In this document: piece after piece, positions 1-8,738 of the stretch | Layout of the letters: each line of letters opens with the position of its first letter | How positions within the stretch are numbered: position 1 is the first letter of the stretch | Source: Ruegeria sp. 6PALISEP08 | GTDB taxonomy: Bacteria; Pseudomonadota; Alphaproteobacteria; Rhodobacterales; Rhodobacteraceae | DNA length: 64,000 bases | Direction: 5' to 3' | NCBI RefSeq assembly: GCF_001238295.1 | Contig: NZ_LGXZ01000007.1 | Coordinates: forward strand, 124,001-188,000 | Position numbers and translations under genes: made by a program | Notes under the pieces: model-generated | Seen by the model: only the letters and a program-made list of their open reading frames with translations | Database searches by the model: none | What the model was told of the DNA's origin: nothing

Positions 1-920
1 TCCGGCGGCTGAACCGCGTACCCGGGGCCACTGGCGCGCTGGTGCAGATGCGCGCCGATCTGCTTCGGCTGGGCGGTAAAGAACCCGAGTTGCAAGCGCT
101 GGATCTGGATTTCCGGCACCTGTTTGCCAGCTGGTTCAACCGAGGATTTCTGGTCCTACGCCCAATCAACTGGGAAAGCCCAGCGCATATTCTGGAAAAG
201 ATCATCGCCTACGAGGCAGTGCATGCCATAGACAGCTGGGACGACCTGCGCCGCAGGTTGGAACCCGTAGACCGGCGGTGTTTCGCCTTCTTCCACCCCT
301 CAATGCCCGACGAACCGCTGATCTTCGTCGAAGTCGCACTGAACAGCGGCATTCCGGGATCGGTCCAGGCTCTGCTCGCCGAAGACCGTGACCCGATGCC
401 GGAGGATCAGGCCGACACGGCGGTGTTTTACTCCATTTCCAACTGTCAGGCGGGCCTTGCCAGCATCTCATTCGGAAATTCGTTGATAAAACAGGTAGCT
501 TCGGATCTGGCAGCAGAATTGTCGGGGCTGAAAACCTTCGTCACCCTTTCGCCCATTCCGGGTCTGACCAAATGGCTCTCAGAAAAGGGTTTCAAATGGG
601 ATGTCGAACAGCCTGACCAGATGAAGGCGCTGGCGGCACATTATCTGCTGAACGTCAAAAGCAGGGGCAATATGCCGTTCGACCCGGTAGCCCGGTTTCA
701 TCTGGGCAATGGCGCGCTGGTCCACGCGGTTCATGCCGATGCCGATATCTCGGAAAAGGGGCGGGCGCAGTCCGGCGGCACCATGGTCAACTATCTGTAT
801 GACCTGTCCCGCGTTTCCCAAAACCACGAGCAATTCGCCAATACCCGCGAGGTGATCGCTTCAGCCGAGGCAAAATCCCTCGCTGCGTCCGCCTCTCTCA
901 CCATGACACAAGAAAGGTAA
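1..920 (+). CDS. matA: Malonyl-CoA decarboxylase, 3' part (start lies outside the window)
   Basis: This enzyme decarboxylates malonyl-CoA to acetyl-CoA and CO2. The frame is already open at base 3 and reads upstream of the first possible start (GTG 42), so the gene is cut by the window edge; about 305 residues are visible. Family signatures are the LSPIPGLTKWL segment and, near the C-terminus, the RFHLGNGA segment, which in the family carry the catalytic Ser and His regions. The stop is six bases before matB, so the two genes are an operon in which MatB makes malonyl-CoA from malonate and this enzyme turns it into acetyl-CoA. The family call is secure; the N-terminal helical region cannot be judged. 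Confidence 0.93.
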   Translation, partial: RRLNRVPGATGALVQMRADLLRLGGKEPELQALDLDFRHLFASWFNRGFLVLRPINWESPAHILEKIIAYEAVHAIDSWDDLRRRLEPVDRRCFAFFHPSMPDEPLIFVEVALNSGIPGSVQALLAEDRDPMPEDQADTAVFYSISNCQAGLASISFGNSLIKQVASDLAAELSGLKTFVTLSPIPGLTKWLSEKGFKWDVEQPDQMKALAAHYLLNVKSRGNMPFDPVARFHLGNGALVHAVHADADISEKGRAQSGGTMVNYLYDLSRVSQNHEQFANTREVIASAEAKSLAASASLTMTQER

Positions 921-925
921 ACTTC

Positions 926-2440
926 ATGGCTAACCCTCTCTATGATGGCTTGTTCGGCGTTCATGCCGATAAAGATACACCTTTTTTGCACCTGCTAGAC
1001 GGGACAACCATCACGCATCAGGGTTTCCTGAGCACCGCCGCGCAGATTGCGCATGTCGCCACCCAACTGGGCCTGAAACCCGGTGATCGTCTCGCCGCGC
1101 AGATCGAAAAGTCGCCCGAGGCGCTGGCGCTGTATGCTGCATGTGCGCAAGCTGGTCTGGTGTTCCTGCCACTCAACACCGCCTATACGGTGGATGAGCT
1201 GACCTATTTCATCGAAAACAGCGGTGCGTCCCTGATCGTTTGTGACAGCAAGAGCGAAGAAAAGCTCACCCCGGTGGGGACACAGTTGGGCGCTAAGGTG
1301 GAAACCCTGAATGCTGATGGAAGCGGCACATTGATGGATCAGGCTGCGACCATGCCTGCCAGCTTTGAAACCGTCGATCGCGATGGTGATGATCTGGCCG
1401 CCTTCCTCTATACCTCGGGCACAACGGGTCGCTCGAAGGGTGCGATGCTGACACAGAATAACCTGTTGTCGAATGCGCAAACACTGGTCAACGAATGGCG
1501 TTTCACATCCGTCGACGTGCTGCTGCACGCGCTGCCGATCTTTCACACTCACGGACTGTTTGTGGCGACCAACGTCACTTTGGCAGCGGGCGGCAGCATC
1601 GTATTCATGCCCAAATTCGACCTGGATAAAATCATCAGCCGGATGCCAAATGCTACCACAATGATGGGAGTGCCAACATTCTACACACGCCTGCTGGATG
1701 ATGAGCGGTTCACCAGAGAACTGGCTGCGGATATGCGGCTGTTTGTTTCGGGCTCGGCCCCACTGCTGGCGGAAACCCATGTGCAGTTCGAAGGCCGCAC
1801 CGGCCACCGCATCCTCGAGCGTTATGGCATGACAGAAACCAACATGAACACCTCAAACCCGTATGACGGCGAGCGCCGTGCCGGAACCGTCGGGTTTCCG
1901 CTTCCCGGTGTCGAGCTGAAGATCTGTGATTCTGATGGCAATACCCTGCCCCAAGGAGAAATCGGGGAAATCGAGGTGCGCGGTCCTAACGTATTCAAAG
2001 GCTATTGGCGGATGCCTGAGAAGACCGCAGCCGAGCTGCGCGAGAACGGGTTCTTCATCACGGGTGACCTGGGTCGTATCGATGATGAAGGGTATGTTCA
2101 TATCGTCGGTCGCAACAAGGACCTGATCATCTCGGGCGGCTACAACATCTATCCCAAAGAAATCGAACTGGTGCTGGATGATCAGCCCGGTGTCTTGGAA
2201 AGTGCAGTTGTGGGTGTGCCGCATCCCGACTTTGGTGAAACCGTTCTGGGTGTGATCGTTGCCGAACCGGGCCAGATCCCCGATCTGGATGCCATGATGG
2301 GTGCCGTGCACGACAGCCTGGCGCGGTTCAAGCACCCCCGCAAGCTGATCCTGCTGGAAGAACTGCCCCGTAACACAATGGGCAAAGTTCAAAAGAACAT
2401 TCTGCGTGACCAATACAAAGACATGTTTGCAGTAGCGTGA
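926..2440 (+). CDS. matB: Malonate--CoA ligase (malonyl-CoA synthetase)
   Basis: A 504-residue ANL-superfamily acyl-CoA synthetase that activates malonate with ATP and CoA. The P-loop YTSGTTGRSKGAM lies near residues 162-174. The adenylate-binding YGMTE motif, the hinge-region GRNKDLIISGGYNIYP and the C-terminal lysine segment NTMGKVQKN are all present, so all adenylation and thioesterification elements look intact. The length fits MatB of rhizobia and roseobacters. It starts six bases after malonyl-CoA decarboxylase with an AGGTAA ribosome site just upstream. No malonate transporter is visible here; it may lie upstream of the window. The malonate assignment rests on the overall MatB-like sequence plus the neighbour; other short dicarboxylates cannot be excluded from sequence alone. 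Confidence 0.94.
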   Translation: MANPLYDGLFGVHADKDTPFLHLLDGTTITHQGFLSTAAQIAHVATQLGLKPGDRLAAQIEKSPEALALYAACAQAGLVFLPLNTAYTVDELTYFIENSGASLIVCDSKSEEKLTPVGTQLGAKVETLNADGSGTLMDQAATMPASFETVDRDGDDLAAFLYTSGTTGRSKGAMLTQNNLLSNAQTLVNEWRFTSVDVLLHALPIFHTHGLFVATNVTLAAGGSIVFMPKFDLDKIISRMPNATTMMGVPTFYTRLLDDERFTRELAADMRLFVSGSAPLLAETHVQFEGRTGHRILERYGMTETNMNTSNPYDGERRAGTVGFPLPGVELKICDSDGNTLPQGEIGEIEVRGPNVFKGYWRMPEKTAAELRENGFFITGDLGRIDDEGYVHIVGRNKDLIISGGYNIYPKEIELVLDDQPGVLESAVVGVPHPDFGETVLGVIVAEPGQIPDLDAMMGAVHDSLARFKHPRKLILLEELPRNTMGKVQKNILRDQYKDMFAVA

Positions 2441-2462
2441 AGTTTCGCTCCCCAAACTCGCG

Positions 2463-2481
2463 GCGGATCTCCTCGATCCGC
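2463..2481 (+). terminator. Hairpin just downstream of matB
   Basis: GCGGATC (2463-2469) pairs with GATCCGC (2475-2481) over a 5-base loop, followed by GGGTTTCCTTT. It is a weak candidate terminator and the first of two tandem hairpins after matB. Confidence 0.4.
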
Positions 2482-2498
2482 GGGTTTCCTTTCAACGG

Positions 2499-2540
2499 CC
2501 TGAAGCCGCGCCCTCCTTGGCTTCAGGTCGTTGATTTTTT
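2499..2540 (+). terminator. Rho-independent terminator of the malonate operon
   Basis: CCTGAAGCC (2499-2507) pairs perfectly with GGCTTCAGG (2519-2527) across an 11-base loop, and a run of six T follows at 2535-2540. It lies 59 bases past matB and just before the ribosome site of the universal-stress gene. Confidence 0.7.
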
Positions 2541-2559
2541 CTCACACGGAGTTTGAAAG

Positions 2560-2966
2560 ATGTACCAGAACATTCTTATCCGGTGTCGCTGGTCGCTGAT
2601 CGAGATGTGGTCCAATCCATCAGCGTTCGGCGTGCTCTCGCACAACCATCCGGCACTCTGACGCTGTTGCATGTGGTTGAACACCTGCCGCAATACACCA
2701 GCGATCTGCTGCCTGAGAACCATCTTGAAGTCGCCAAGGCCGCAATTACGGAAAAGCTTAAACCCTTGATCGGATACGTAAACGACGCGCGCATCGACGT
2801 TGTCGAGGGGCATGCGGGGCGCGGTATTCTCGACTATCCCGACGCACACGATTTCGATTGCATCGTGATCGCAAGTTTTCGCCCTGGCCTGCAGGATTAC
2901 TCTCTGGGCTCGACGGCTGCACGTGTCGTACGGCACGCTGATTGCTCAGTTCATGTCGTCCGTTGA
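2560..2966 (+). pseudogene. Universal stress protein (UspA family), frameshifted after codon 7
   Basis: UspA-type small cytoplasmic stress proteins bind ATP/AMP in a Rossmann-like fold. The natural start is ATG 2560, eight bases after GGAG (2548-2551), and begins MYQNILI. The expected continuation PVSLVADRD is one frame away: a single base, probably one C in a run at 2579-2581, is missing. The rest of the domain is intact in the other frame, including TLTLLHVVEH, the GHAGRGIL segment and a C-terminal GSTAARVVRHADCSVHVVR. An alternative is translation from TTG 2553, but the ribosome site ends one base before it, which makes that start poor. Either a genuine frameshift mutation or a sequencing error. 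Confidence 0.75.
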
Positions 2967-3653
2967 CTCTTAAAACAGGGTTGAAGTTCGAAATGCGTGT
3001 TCTGACGTAAGCTCAGCCATGATTTGGGGGGAATTGGTATTCGTGATGTTACCCCCGCGAACTTGTCCATCAGCCGTTTGGCAAGCGCAGTACCCCGGGG
3101 CATGACGCGCGTTGAACCCGCCATGGTAAAAACGTTAGGCCAGGGTTCGGCAAACACAGATAAAAAACAGCGACTGACAGCGACAACACCCGACCAGGTG
3201 TGCATCACATTAAGAATTGACAGCATTGGCCGCAGCGCCCGGATCGCCTGACCATGCTTTACGCACCTTCCCGCCAGAATTGCGTTGATCATTAATCGTT
3301 TTGGCCATGTCCTGCAGTGTTTCTCAGGACGAAACCTCTGCCACTTGAGTAACGAACAGTCGCTTCCATTCGGTGCACCGCCAAGATTTCCCAAGGATCC
3401 GGATCACCGACTTGATCTGTCTCAGCCGGGGTCGATGGTCGGGTCATGATGGCTGTCAGCAGTTAAATGCATCATGCGGTTTGGAAAAAAACCAATTTCG
3501 ATGCGTAACCCATTGGTTGCGGTATCGACATTATCCGTCCGAATGGTTTCAGACAGGGACGCAAAGCTCTGACGGGAAGGCAGTCTATGGATCCAGCCAC
3601 AACCAATTCGTTGACGGCCAGTGTTGAGACTTTGGCATGACCGGATTACTTGA
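2967..3653 (+). other. Stretch without a recognisable gene
   Basis: Both strands contain only short overlapping open frames (longest 147 codons on the minus strand, 2951-3394) with no family motif that I recognise and no convincing ribosome site. Lying between a frameshifted gene and a truncated oxidoreductase, it is probably decayed DNA. Confidence 0.5.
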
Positions 3654-4142
3654 CCGGCCTATCCCGAGGCCGCGACCGCCCTGTTTATCAGTTTCCTGGC
3701 CGAATTCGGCATCACCGTCGACACTTGCAAATTCCTTGGCAACCCTTCGGGCCGGCAGTTCCAGCCCTCCCTTATGGACATGAAGTTCGTCGCCTCTTCG
3801 ATGTTCAAAGGTCTGCGCGTGGCCGGAACCGCAGAATTTTCCGGGTTGGACACTCCAATCAATCACAAGCGGCTGGACGGCGTGGTCAAACTGACCCGCG
3901 CGCTGTTGCCTGATCTCAACGACAAACAAACGTCCACTTGGTCAGGTCAACGGCCAAGCCTGCCCGACAGTTTGCCCTGCATCGGTGAAATCAACGGTCT
4001 ACCCGGCCTCATAGCCGCCTTCGGCGACAGCCACTACGGGTTGATGATGGCACCGAAAACCGGCCAATTCGTGGCGGATGTCATCACGGGCGCGCGAAAC
4101 AACACTGTTCTGTCACCCTTCAGCGCGACGCGCTTCGAATAG
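3654..4142 (+). pseudogene. C-terminal remnant of a DadA-like FAD-dependent amino acid oxidoreductase
   Basis: The in-frame reading from 3654 (a stop lies at 3651) gives about 160 residues of the DAO family C-terminal half: YPEAATALFISF, then FKGLRVAGTAEFSG, RPSLPDSLPCIGE and the FAD-tail segment FGDSHYGLMMAPKTG, ending SATRF. The GTAEF and RPSLPDSLP motifs are the same ones seen in the complete D-hydroxyproline-dehydrogenase-like gene at 61298-62548, which also ends STRF. The N-terminal Rossmann domain (GxGxxG) is missing, so the product cannot bind FAD normally. No upstream partner fragment was found; the break is probably an old deletion. Confidence 0.8.
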
Positions 4143-4382
4143 ACACATAGATGACCCTTCAACGGGGCGGCCAGAACCTCCGTATCGCTTCTCAAAATAT
4201 TGCAACGTATCCGGTCTCAATACCAAGGCTGTTGATAAAGATCACATCCGCTTCTGCAATTGCGCGTGTGTCGGACATCGAGGGTTGATAGAGGTATGCA
4301 AGTTCTGTCGCCAACTTCGTTCCCACCTGTCAGGTCGAGCGTAGTTTTGGTAGCGCATGCTCGAATTTCACAGGAGCTGACA

Positions 4383-4430
4383 GTGACGATCTCATTCAAG
4401 GGTGCGTATTTTCCGAAAGAGGTGATTTGT
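4383..4430 (+). mobile_element. Scrap of an IS6-family transposase N-terminus
   Basis: Reading from GTG 4383 gives V-T-ISFKGAYFPKEVI, closely matching the first residues (ISFKGAQYPKDVI) of the IS6-family transposase at 28804-29484. Similarity is lost after about 16 residues and a stop follows at 4443. No terminal inverted repeat was found nearby. The rest of the 4143-4645 gap shows nothing recognisable. Confidence 0.6.
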
Positions 4431-4645
4431 AGGTTCTGTTTCTGAAGTGTCGAATTTTTGCTGTGCGCGCTCACAGCACGAAATCCGCCGGATTGCTTCA
4501 ACGCTTATTGCGGCAATGCAGACTCGAGATCGGTCATTCATACCGTGCGCAACAAGATCGAGTAAAAAAATCTCGCGTGACGGACCACGCGGAAAAGCAA
4601 GGCACTCAGTTAACTGTCGGTATTCTTTCAAAGGTAGAAAGGCAA

Positions 4646-5530
4646 TCACGCAAATATCTGTTCAATCCAGACCTCGAACATCTTCTTGGCAGCGTCGTTG
4701 GATTGGGATTTCTGCCCCCCGACAAGATAGTGGCTCTGCTCTATCGGAGCGGCATCTCCGACAATTGCGATGGTTCTTCCTGTTGCGATGGCCGTCTTGG
4801 CAAATCTCTCAAGAATCAGTGCGCAGCCACCGCCAGCGGCTGCAATATCGACTGCTGCAATTGTCGTATCCACAGCCACGGATGGGGATGCGGCTGTGTA
4901 CTGTTCATCAAACGCCGAGAGATATTCGGGCCACATGTCCTGAAACCCCAATATTTGAATCTGGGGCATGTTCAATAGCTCACTGGCCGGGACTTTATCT
5001 GCCCCCAGAGCGATGGCCGCGATGGGGACAACACGCTCATCCGAAATCTTCCGGAACGGCGCATCACTCCACCCCCCCTTCCCCAATCGCAACTCTACAT
5101 CGACGTTTTCGCGCCCAGCGGATTCTGCCCAGATGTTCGAAACAAGTCTGATGGAGAATTCCGGATAAAGACGAGAGAATTCAGGCAACCTGTGAGCAAG
5201 AAACAAGGTTGCCGTGGATATAGGCACCCGCACGATCAGCTCTTGCGACTGACTGGTCCCAAACAGGCTTGCCGTTGACAGGTCGATGTCACCCAAAGCC
5301 CGCCGAACAGAGAAGGCATAGGCCTGCCCGACCTCCGTCAGGCTGAGATTGCGCGCTGCGCGAAAAAACAAAGGGCAGCCCAACTGGGCCTCCAACGAGC
5401 GGACATGCAGGCTCAGCGCGGTCTGAGTTATACCAAGTTCAACGGCGGCGGCGGTAAAGCTCATGTGCCGTGCTGCGCATTCAAAGGATCGAAGCCATAT
5501 CAGGTTGGGCGATTTTGACACTTTTAGCAC
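4646..5530 (-). CDS. LysR-family transcriptional regulator (GcvA-like)
   Basis: A DNA-binding regulator with an N-terminal winged helix-turn-helix (WLRSFECAARHMSFTAAAVELGITQTALSLHVRSLE) and a periplasmic-binding-protein-like effector domain. The N-terminal pattern with AARHxSFTxAA is typical of the GcvA/AmpR branch. The start is uncertain: a GTG at 5530 is placed close to the usual family start, whereas a TTG at 5575 would add 15 residues. It is divergent from the oxidoreductase at 5653 and a perfect 14-base palindrome lies between them, so it probably controls that gene and those behind it. Effector unknown. Confidence 0.88.
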   Translation of the reverse strand: MLKVSKSPNLIWLRSFECAARHMSFTAAAVELGITQTALSLHVRSLEAQLGCPLFFRAARNLSLTEVGQAYAFSVRRALGDIDLSTASLFGTSQSQELIVRVPISTATLFLAHRLPEFSRLYPEFSIRLVSNIWAESAGRENVDVELRLGKGGWSDAPFRKISDERVVPIAAIALGADKVPASELLNMPQIQILGFQDMWPEYLSAFDEQYTAASPSVAVDTTIAAVDIAAAGGGCALILERFAKTAIATGRTIAIVGDAAPIEQSHYLVGGQKSQSNDAAKKMFEVWIEQIFA

Positions 5531-5593
5531 CAAATATTTTTGCCTATCTTCGCCCGTTTTATTCGTTTTGAGCAAGGCTTCAACTGGTATTTA

Positions 5594-5607
5594 ACATTCC
5601 GGAATGT
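5594..5607. promoter_or_regulatory. Perfect palindrome in divergent promoter region
   Basis: ACATTCCGGAATGT is a perfect 14-base palindrome, 64 bases before the assigned GTG 5530 of the LysR gene and 46 bases before GTG 5653. Its place between divergent regulator and target suggests an operator; no protein binding is shown. Confidence 0.4.
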
Positions 5608-5652
5608 CAGTGGCGCAAATTGGCGGATCGTACTGAAGAAAGGAACGCGCAA

Positions 5653-6618
5653 GTGAAAGTTGGATTCATTGGTCTTGGAAATGTGGGTGGCAAGCTGTCG
5701 GGCTCGTTGCTGCGCAACGGCATCGACCTGACAGTGCATGATCTCAATGAGGAATTTGTTGATGACTTCGTGTCGCGCGGCGCAAAGCGCGGTGAAAACC
5801 CCGCGCAACTGATGCGCGATTGTGATGCAGTTATCACCTGTCTGCCATCGCCTGCAGCCTCGGATACGGTCATGCAGGAAATGTTGCCTGAAATGAAAGA
5901 GGGCAAGATCTGGATGGAAATGTCCACCACGGATGAAGCTGAGGTCAAACGCCTGGGTGCCATGGTGATGGAACGCGGTGGGGCGGCCGTCGATTGCCCA
6001 GTCTCAGGGGGGTGCCATCGCGCGGATACAGGCAACATTTCGATCTTTGCCGGATGTGATCGCGCCACGTTCGAACGTATTCTGCCCTTCCTGACCATGA
6101 TGGGGCGCCGCATCCTGCATACGGGCGAGTTGGGCTCTGCGTCGGTTCTGAAAGTCGTGACCAATTATCTGGCGACCGCCAACCTCGTCACCTGCTGCGA
6201 GGCGCTGGTGACCGCCAAGGCGGCAGGTATGGACCTGAACACTACATATGAGGCGATGAAGATCTCTTCGGGTACGTCCTTTGTGCATGAAACAGAAAGC
6301 CAGGTGATCCTGAACGGGTCGCGCGATATCTCGTTCACTATGGATCTGGTGAAAAAGGACGCGGGCCTGTTCCAGCAGGTGGCTGATCGCCACAATGTGC
6401 CGCTGGAAATCTCACCGATGCTGGTGCAGATCTTCGAGGACGGTATCGAACGCTTTGGCGAACGTTGCTATTCGCCCAACATCATCAAACGTCTGGAAGA
6501 GGCAACAGGGCTGGATATTCGCGCGCCCGGTTTCCCGCCGGAAATGCTGGACGATGAACCCGAAGAGCCGGGTTACGAGGTGATCCCGCAGGGCACGCAG
6601 CTCAAGGCGGCTGAATAA
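5653..6618 (+). CDS. 3-Hydroxyisobutyrate dehydrogenase-like NAD(P)-dependent oxidoreductase
   Basis: A 321-residue beta-hydroxyacid dehydrogenase. The N-terminal Rossmann motif GFIGLGNVGG is at residues 4-13, the family substrate signature DCPVSGG at 114-120, and the catalytic-lysine region GSASVLKVVTNYL places Lys at about 167. The start is GTG 5653, eight bases after AGGA (5641-5644); an upstream in-frame TTG 5620 has no ribosome site. The C-terminal extension of about 25 residues (PGFPPEMLDDEPEEPGYE) is longer than in plain 3-HIBADH. It leads a cluster with a PanB-family enzyme, a di-iron hydroxylase and an aldolase, so the substrate is probably a branched or hydroxymethylated acid; not determinable from sequence. 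Confidence 0.87.
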   Translation: MKVGFIGLGNVGGKLSGSLLRNGIDLTVHDLNEEFVDDFVSRGAKRGENPAQLMRDCDAVITCLPSPAASDTVMQEMLPEMKEGKIWMEMSTTDEAEVKRLGAMVMERGGAAVDCPVSGGCHRADTGNISIFAGCDRATFERILPFLTMMGRRILHTGELGSASVLKVVTNYLATANLVTCCEALVTAKAAGMDLNTTYEAMKISSGTSFVHETESQVILNGSRDISFTMDLVKKDAGLFQQVADRHNVPLEISPMLVQIFEDGIERFGERCYSPNIIKRLEEATGLDIRAPGFPPEMLDDEPEEPGYEVIPQGTQLKAAE

Positions 6619-6636
6619 GTCAGGACGGTGGCTGTC

Positions 6637-7473
6637 ATGAAACGGATCTACACCTTTGGCGGGTTTCCCGCGACGCGCAACCTAACGGTTGCGGATATCA
6701 AAGCGGGCAAGGGCAAGCGCAAGTTTGTCCAGACCACCGCCGTGAACCGGATTGAGGCAGCCGCTGCCGAAGCCGCCGGGATCGACCATCTTTCGATTGT
6801 CGATCATGATCTGGCCGAGGTGCGCGCCGGCGCGCCCGACACCTTTACCACCGCCGCCCTGATGGCCAGCGACTATGAGACCCATCAGGACATCCTGCGC
6901 GCCGGTATTCGCGCCGCTGCTGCGGGGGCTGATGCGGTTTACACCCTGCGCAGTTTCAAGGCGGTTGAATTGCTGGCCGATGAAGGGCTGGCCGTTCAGG
7001 GCCATCTGGGTCTGGTGCCGCGCCTGTCCACACAGATTGGCGGGCTACGCGCCTATGGCCGCACAGCGGATGAGGCGATGCAACTGGCCGACGATCTGCG
7101 TCGTCTGGAGGATGCCGGTGCCTATGCCGTCGAACTGGAATGCGTCGCGGACCAGGCGATTGCCGAGATCAGCCCGCGCACCGGGTTGATCACTCATTCC
7201 ATCGGATCGGGCGGGGCTGCGGACGTCATCTTCCTGTTTCAGGATGATGCCTGTGGCGACACCGAACACCCGCCACGTCATGCTAAGGCATTCGCTGACA
7301 TGGCCAGTGTCCGCGCTCAGTTGGAGGCCGAACGTATGAAAGGCTTAAATGCCTATCGCACGGCCGTGCTGAATGGCAGTTATCCCGATGCAGCCACCAG
7401 TATTGCCATGAAACCCGGCGAGCATGACAAGCTGCGCGAGGCGCTGGATAAGCGCCGCCCGTTCCACGAGTAG
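6637..7473 (+). CDS. PanB-family (ketopantoate hydroxymethyltransferase-like) enzyme
   Basis: The middle of the protein follows the KPHMT pattern: GHLGLVPR, then IGGLRAYGR, a DDLRRLEDAGAYAVELEC segment whose Glu matches the family catalytic Glu, and a HSIGSGG segment. The N-terminal part differs from true PanB: the usual LTAYD and GDSLG elements are replaced by VQTTAVN and VDHDLAEV, so metal binding may differ. I chose ATG 6637 with AGGA at 6622-6625; GTG 6628 sits too close to that site. It follows the HIBADH-like gene after 18 bases. True pantothenate synthesis is unlikely in this setting; a related aldol or retro-aldol step on a keto acid is inferred. Confidence 0.75.
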   Translation: MKRIYTFGGFPATRNLTVADIKAGKGKRKFVQTTAVNRIEAAAAEAAGIDHLSIVDHDLAEVRAGAPDTFTTAALMASDYETHQDILRAGIRAAAAGADAVYTLRSFKAVELLADEGLAVQGHLGLVPRLSTQIGGLRAYGRTADEAMQLADDLRRLEDAGAYAVELECVADQAIAEISPRTGLITHSIGSGGAADVIFLFQDDACGDTEHPPRHAKAFADMASVRAQLEAERMKGLNAYRTAVLNGSYPDAATSIAMKPGEHDKLREALDKRRPFHE

Positions 7474-7529
7474 TGCCGATGAATTGCAAAGCATCACGCA
7501 AATACCCCTATGAGCCGCCCCCGCGCCTC

Positions 7530-7554
7530 TCCTGAAACCACTACGTTTTCAGGA
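7530..7554 (+). other. Hairpin ahead of the hydroxylase ribosome site
   Basis: TCCTGAAA (7530-7537) pairs with TTTCAGGA (7547-7554), and the second arm overlaps the start of the purine-rich leader AGGAAAGGACAGGAC before ATG 7566. It could modulate translation or processing; it lacks a T-tract after the stem and is not a convincing terminator. Confidence 0.3.
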
Positions 7555-7565
7555 AAGGACAGGAC

Positions 7566-8618
7566 ATGACCACAGCCGACACCAACCCAAATGCGGAAAC
7601 GCAACCCAAAACCGAACCCGGCCCGGTGAGCCGGGAATGGCATTGGCACCCCGAACTGCCGGTGAAATTCGCACCTTATTGGAACTGGCCGCCAAACTTA
7701 AGTGCGCTTACAAAATGGACCTGGCAGAACTGGCTGCAATTTTCGGATCGCTCGATCTTTCTGGTACTGGCGTTTCTGGTGGGCTTCTGGCTGCAGCCGG
7801 TTGGCCCGGATCAGACTGGATTTGCTTTTGACTGGATGGCGCATGTCTTTGTGCGCAACTGGGTGTTGTTGCTGATCGTCGCGGGTGGCCTGCATTTCTG
7901 GTTCTACGGAATTGACGGGCAGGGCAAGCTGCTAAAGTACGACCCGCGCCCATATATGAAGCGCAAGAACGCCTTGTATAAATTCGGCTATCAGACCTGG
8001 GACAACATGTTTTACTCCATGGTCTTCGGCGCGACCTTCCTGTCTGGCTTTGAGTGCTTTTTGCGCTGGATGTACGCCAACAACTATATCGGCACGCTCA
8101 GCTTTGCCGCGCATCCGATCTGGTTCGTCCTGCTGTTCCCGATCCTTGCCATCTGGCAAAGCTTACATTTCTACGTGGTGCACCTGTTCCTGCACCAGCC
8201 GTTCATCTACCGTCATGTGCACGCCGTTCATCATCGCAACGTGAACACCGGCCCATGGTCCGGCATGTCGATGCACCCGGTTGAATCGTTTGGTTTCCTC
8301 AGTGCGATCCTGATCGTTCTGATCCTGCCCAGCCACCCGGTTCACATGCTGTTTCTGGGCTATTGGCTGATGCTCGGCGCAGCCTCGTCACATTCAGGGT
8401 ATGAGGCGATTTGGGCGCGTGACCGTCAGGCGTTGCTGCTGGGTGCCTTTTTCCACCAGCTGCATCACCGCTATTACGAATGCAACTATGGCAACGCGGA
8501 AATGCCCTGGGACAAGTGGTTCGGCACCTATCATGACGGGTCCGAAAACGCCACGAAACGCACCCGGAACCGCAAGCGCGAAATGCACGCCAAGGGGCAG
8601 ATGCACAAGTCAAGCTGA
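7566..8618 (+). CDS. Membrane fatty acid hydroxylase / sterol desaturase family protein
   Basis: A 350-residue integral membrane di-iron enzyme. The histidine clusters of the superfamily are visible: the HFYVVHLFLHQ region and HAVHH near residues 200-225, and HQLHHRYYE near 298-306. Several hydrophobic segments precede them (for example around residues 60-105 and 150-200). The N-terminal 20 residues are hydrophilic and Pro/Thr-rich. Members insert oxygen or a double bond into membrane lipids or other hydrophobic substrates. It follows the PanB-family gene after 92 bases and precedes an aldolase, which suggests oxidation of a branched hydrophobic compound, but the substrate cannot be told. Confidence 0.9.
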   Translation: MTTADTNPNAETQPKTEPGPVSREWHWHPELPVKFAPYWNWPPNLSALTKWTWQNWLQFSDRSIFLVLAFLVGFWLQPVGPDQTGFAFDWMAHVFVRNWVLLLIVAGGLHFWFYGIDGQGKLLKYDPRPYMKRKNALYKFGYQTWDNMFYSMVFGATFLSGFECFLRWMYANNYIGTLSFAAHPIWFVLLFPILAIWQSLHFYVVHLFLHQPFIYRHVHAVHHRNVNTGPWSGMSMHPVESFGFLSAILIVLILPSHPVHMLFLGYWLMLGAASSHSGYEAIWARDRQALLLGAFFHQLHHRYYECNYGNAEMPWDKWFGTYHDGSENATKRTRNRKREMHAKGQMHKSS

Positions 8619-8626
8619 CACAAACA

Positions 8627-8652
8627 GTGCCTGACCGGGTGGTGTCAGGCAC
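8627..8652 (+). terminator. Hairpin after the hydroxylase gene
   Basis: GTGCCTGAC (8627-8635) pairs perfectly with GTCAGGCAC (8644-8652) over an 8-base loop, starting nine bases after the stop codon. No T-run follows, so it may be a 3'-end stabiliser or a Rho-dependent end. Confidence 0.4.
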
Positions 8653-8738
8653 ACCCATCCCGGATGGACGAAAACATGGCCACCGCAAAATCTATTTCCG
8701 ACACCAAGCACATCGACCATTGAGATCTGCGTATCGAC

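Noticed and set aside
995..1807. 270-codon minus-strand frame inside matB
   Set aside because: Antisense shadow of a clear acyl-CoA synthetase.
3024..3251. 75-codon frame in the 2967-3653 gap
   Set aside because: No recognisable motif and no ribosome site; could be decayed DNA.
6637..7473. True PanB for pantothenate synthesis
   Set aside because: N-terminal metal and substrate motifs differ, and no panC/panE neighbours are present; kept only as a family relative.
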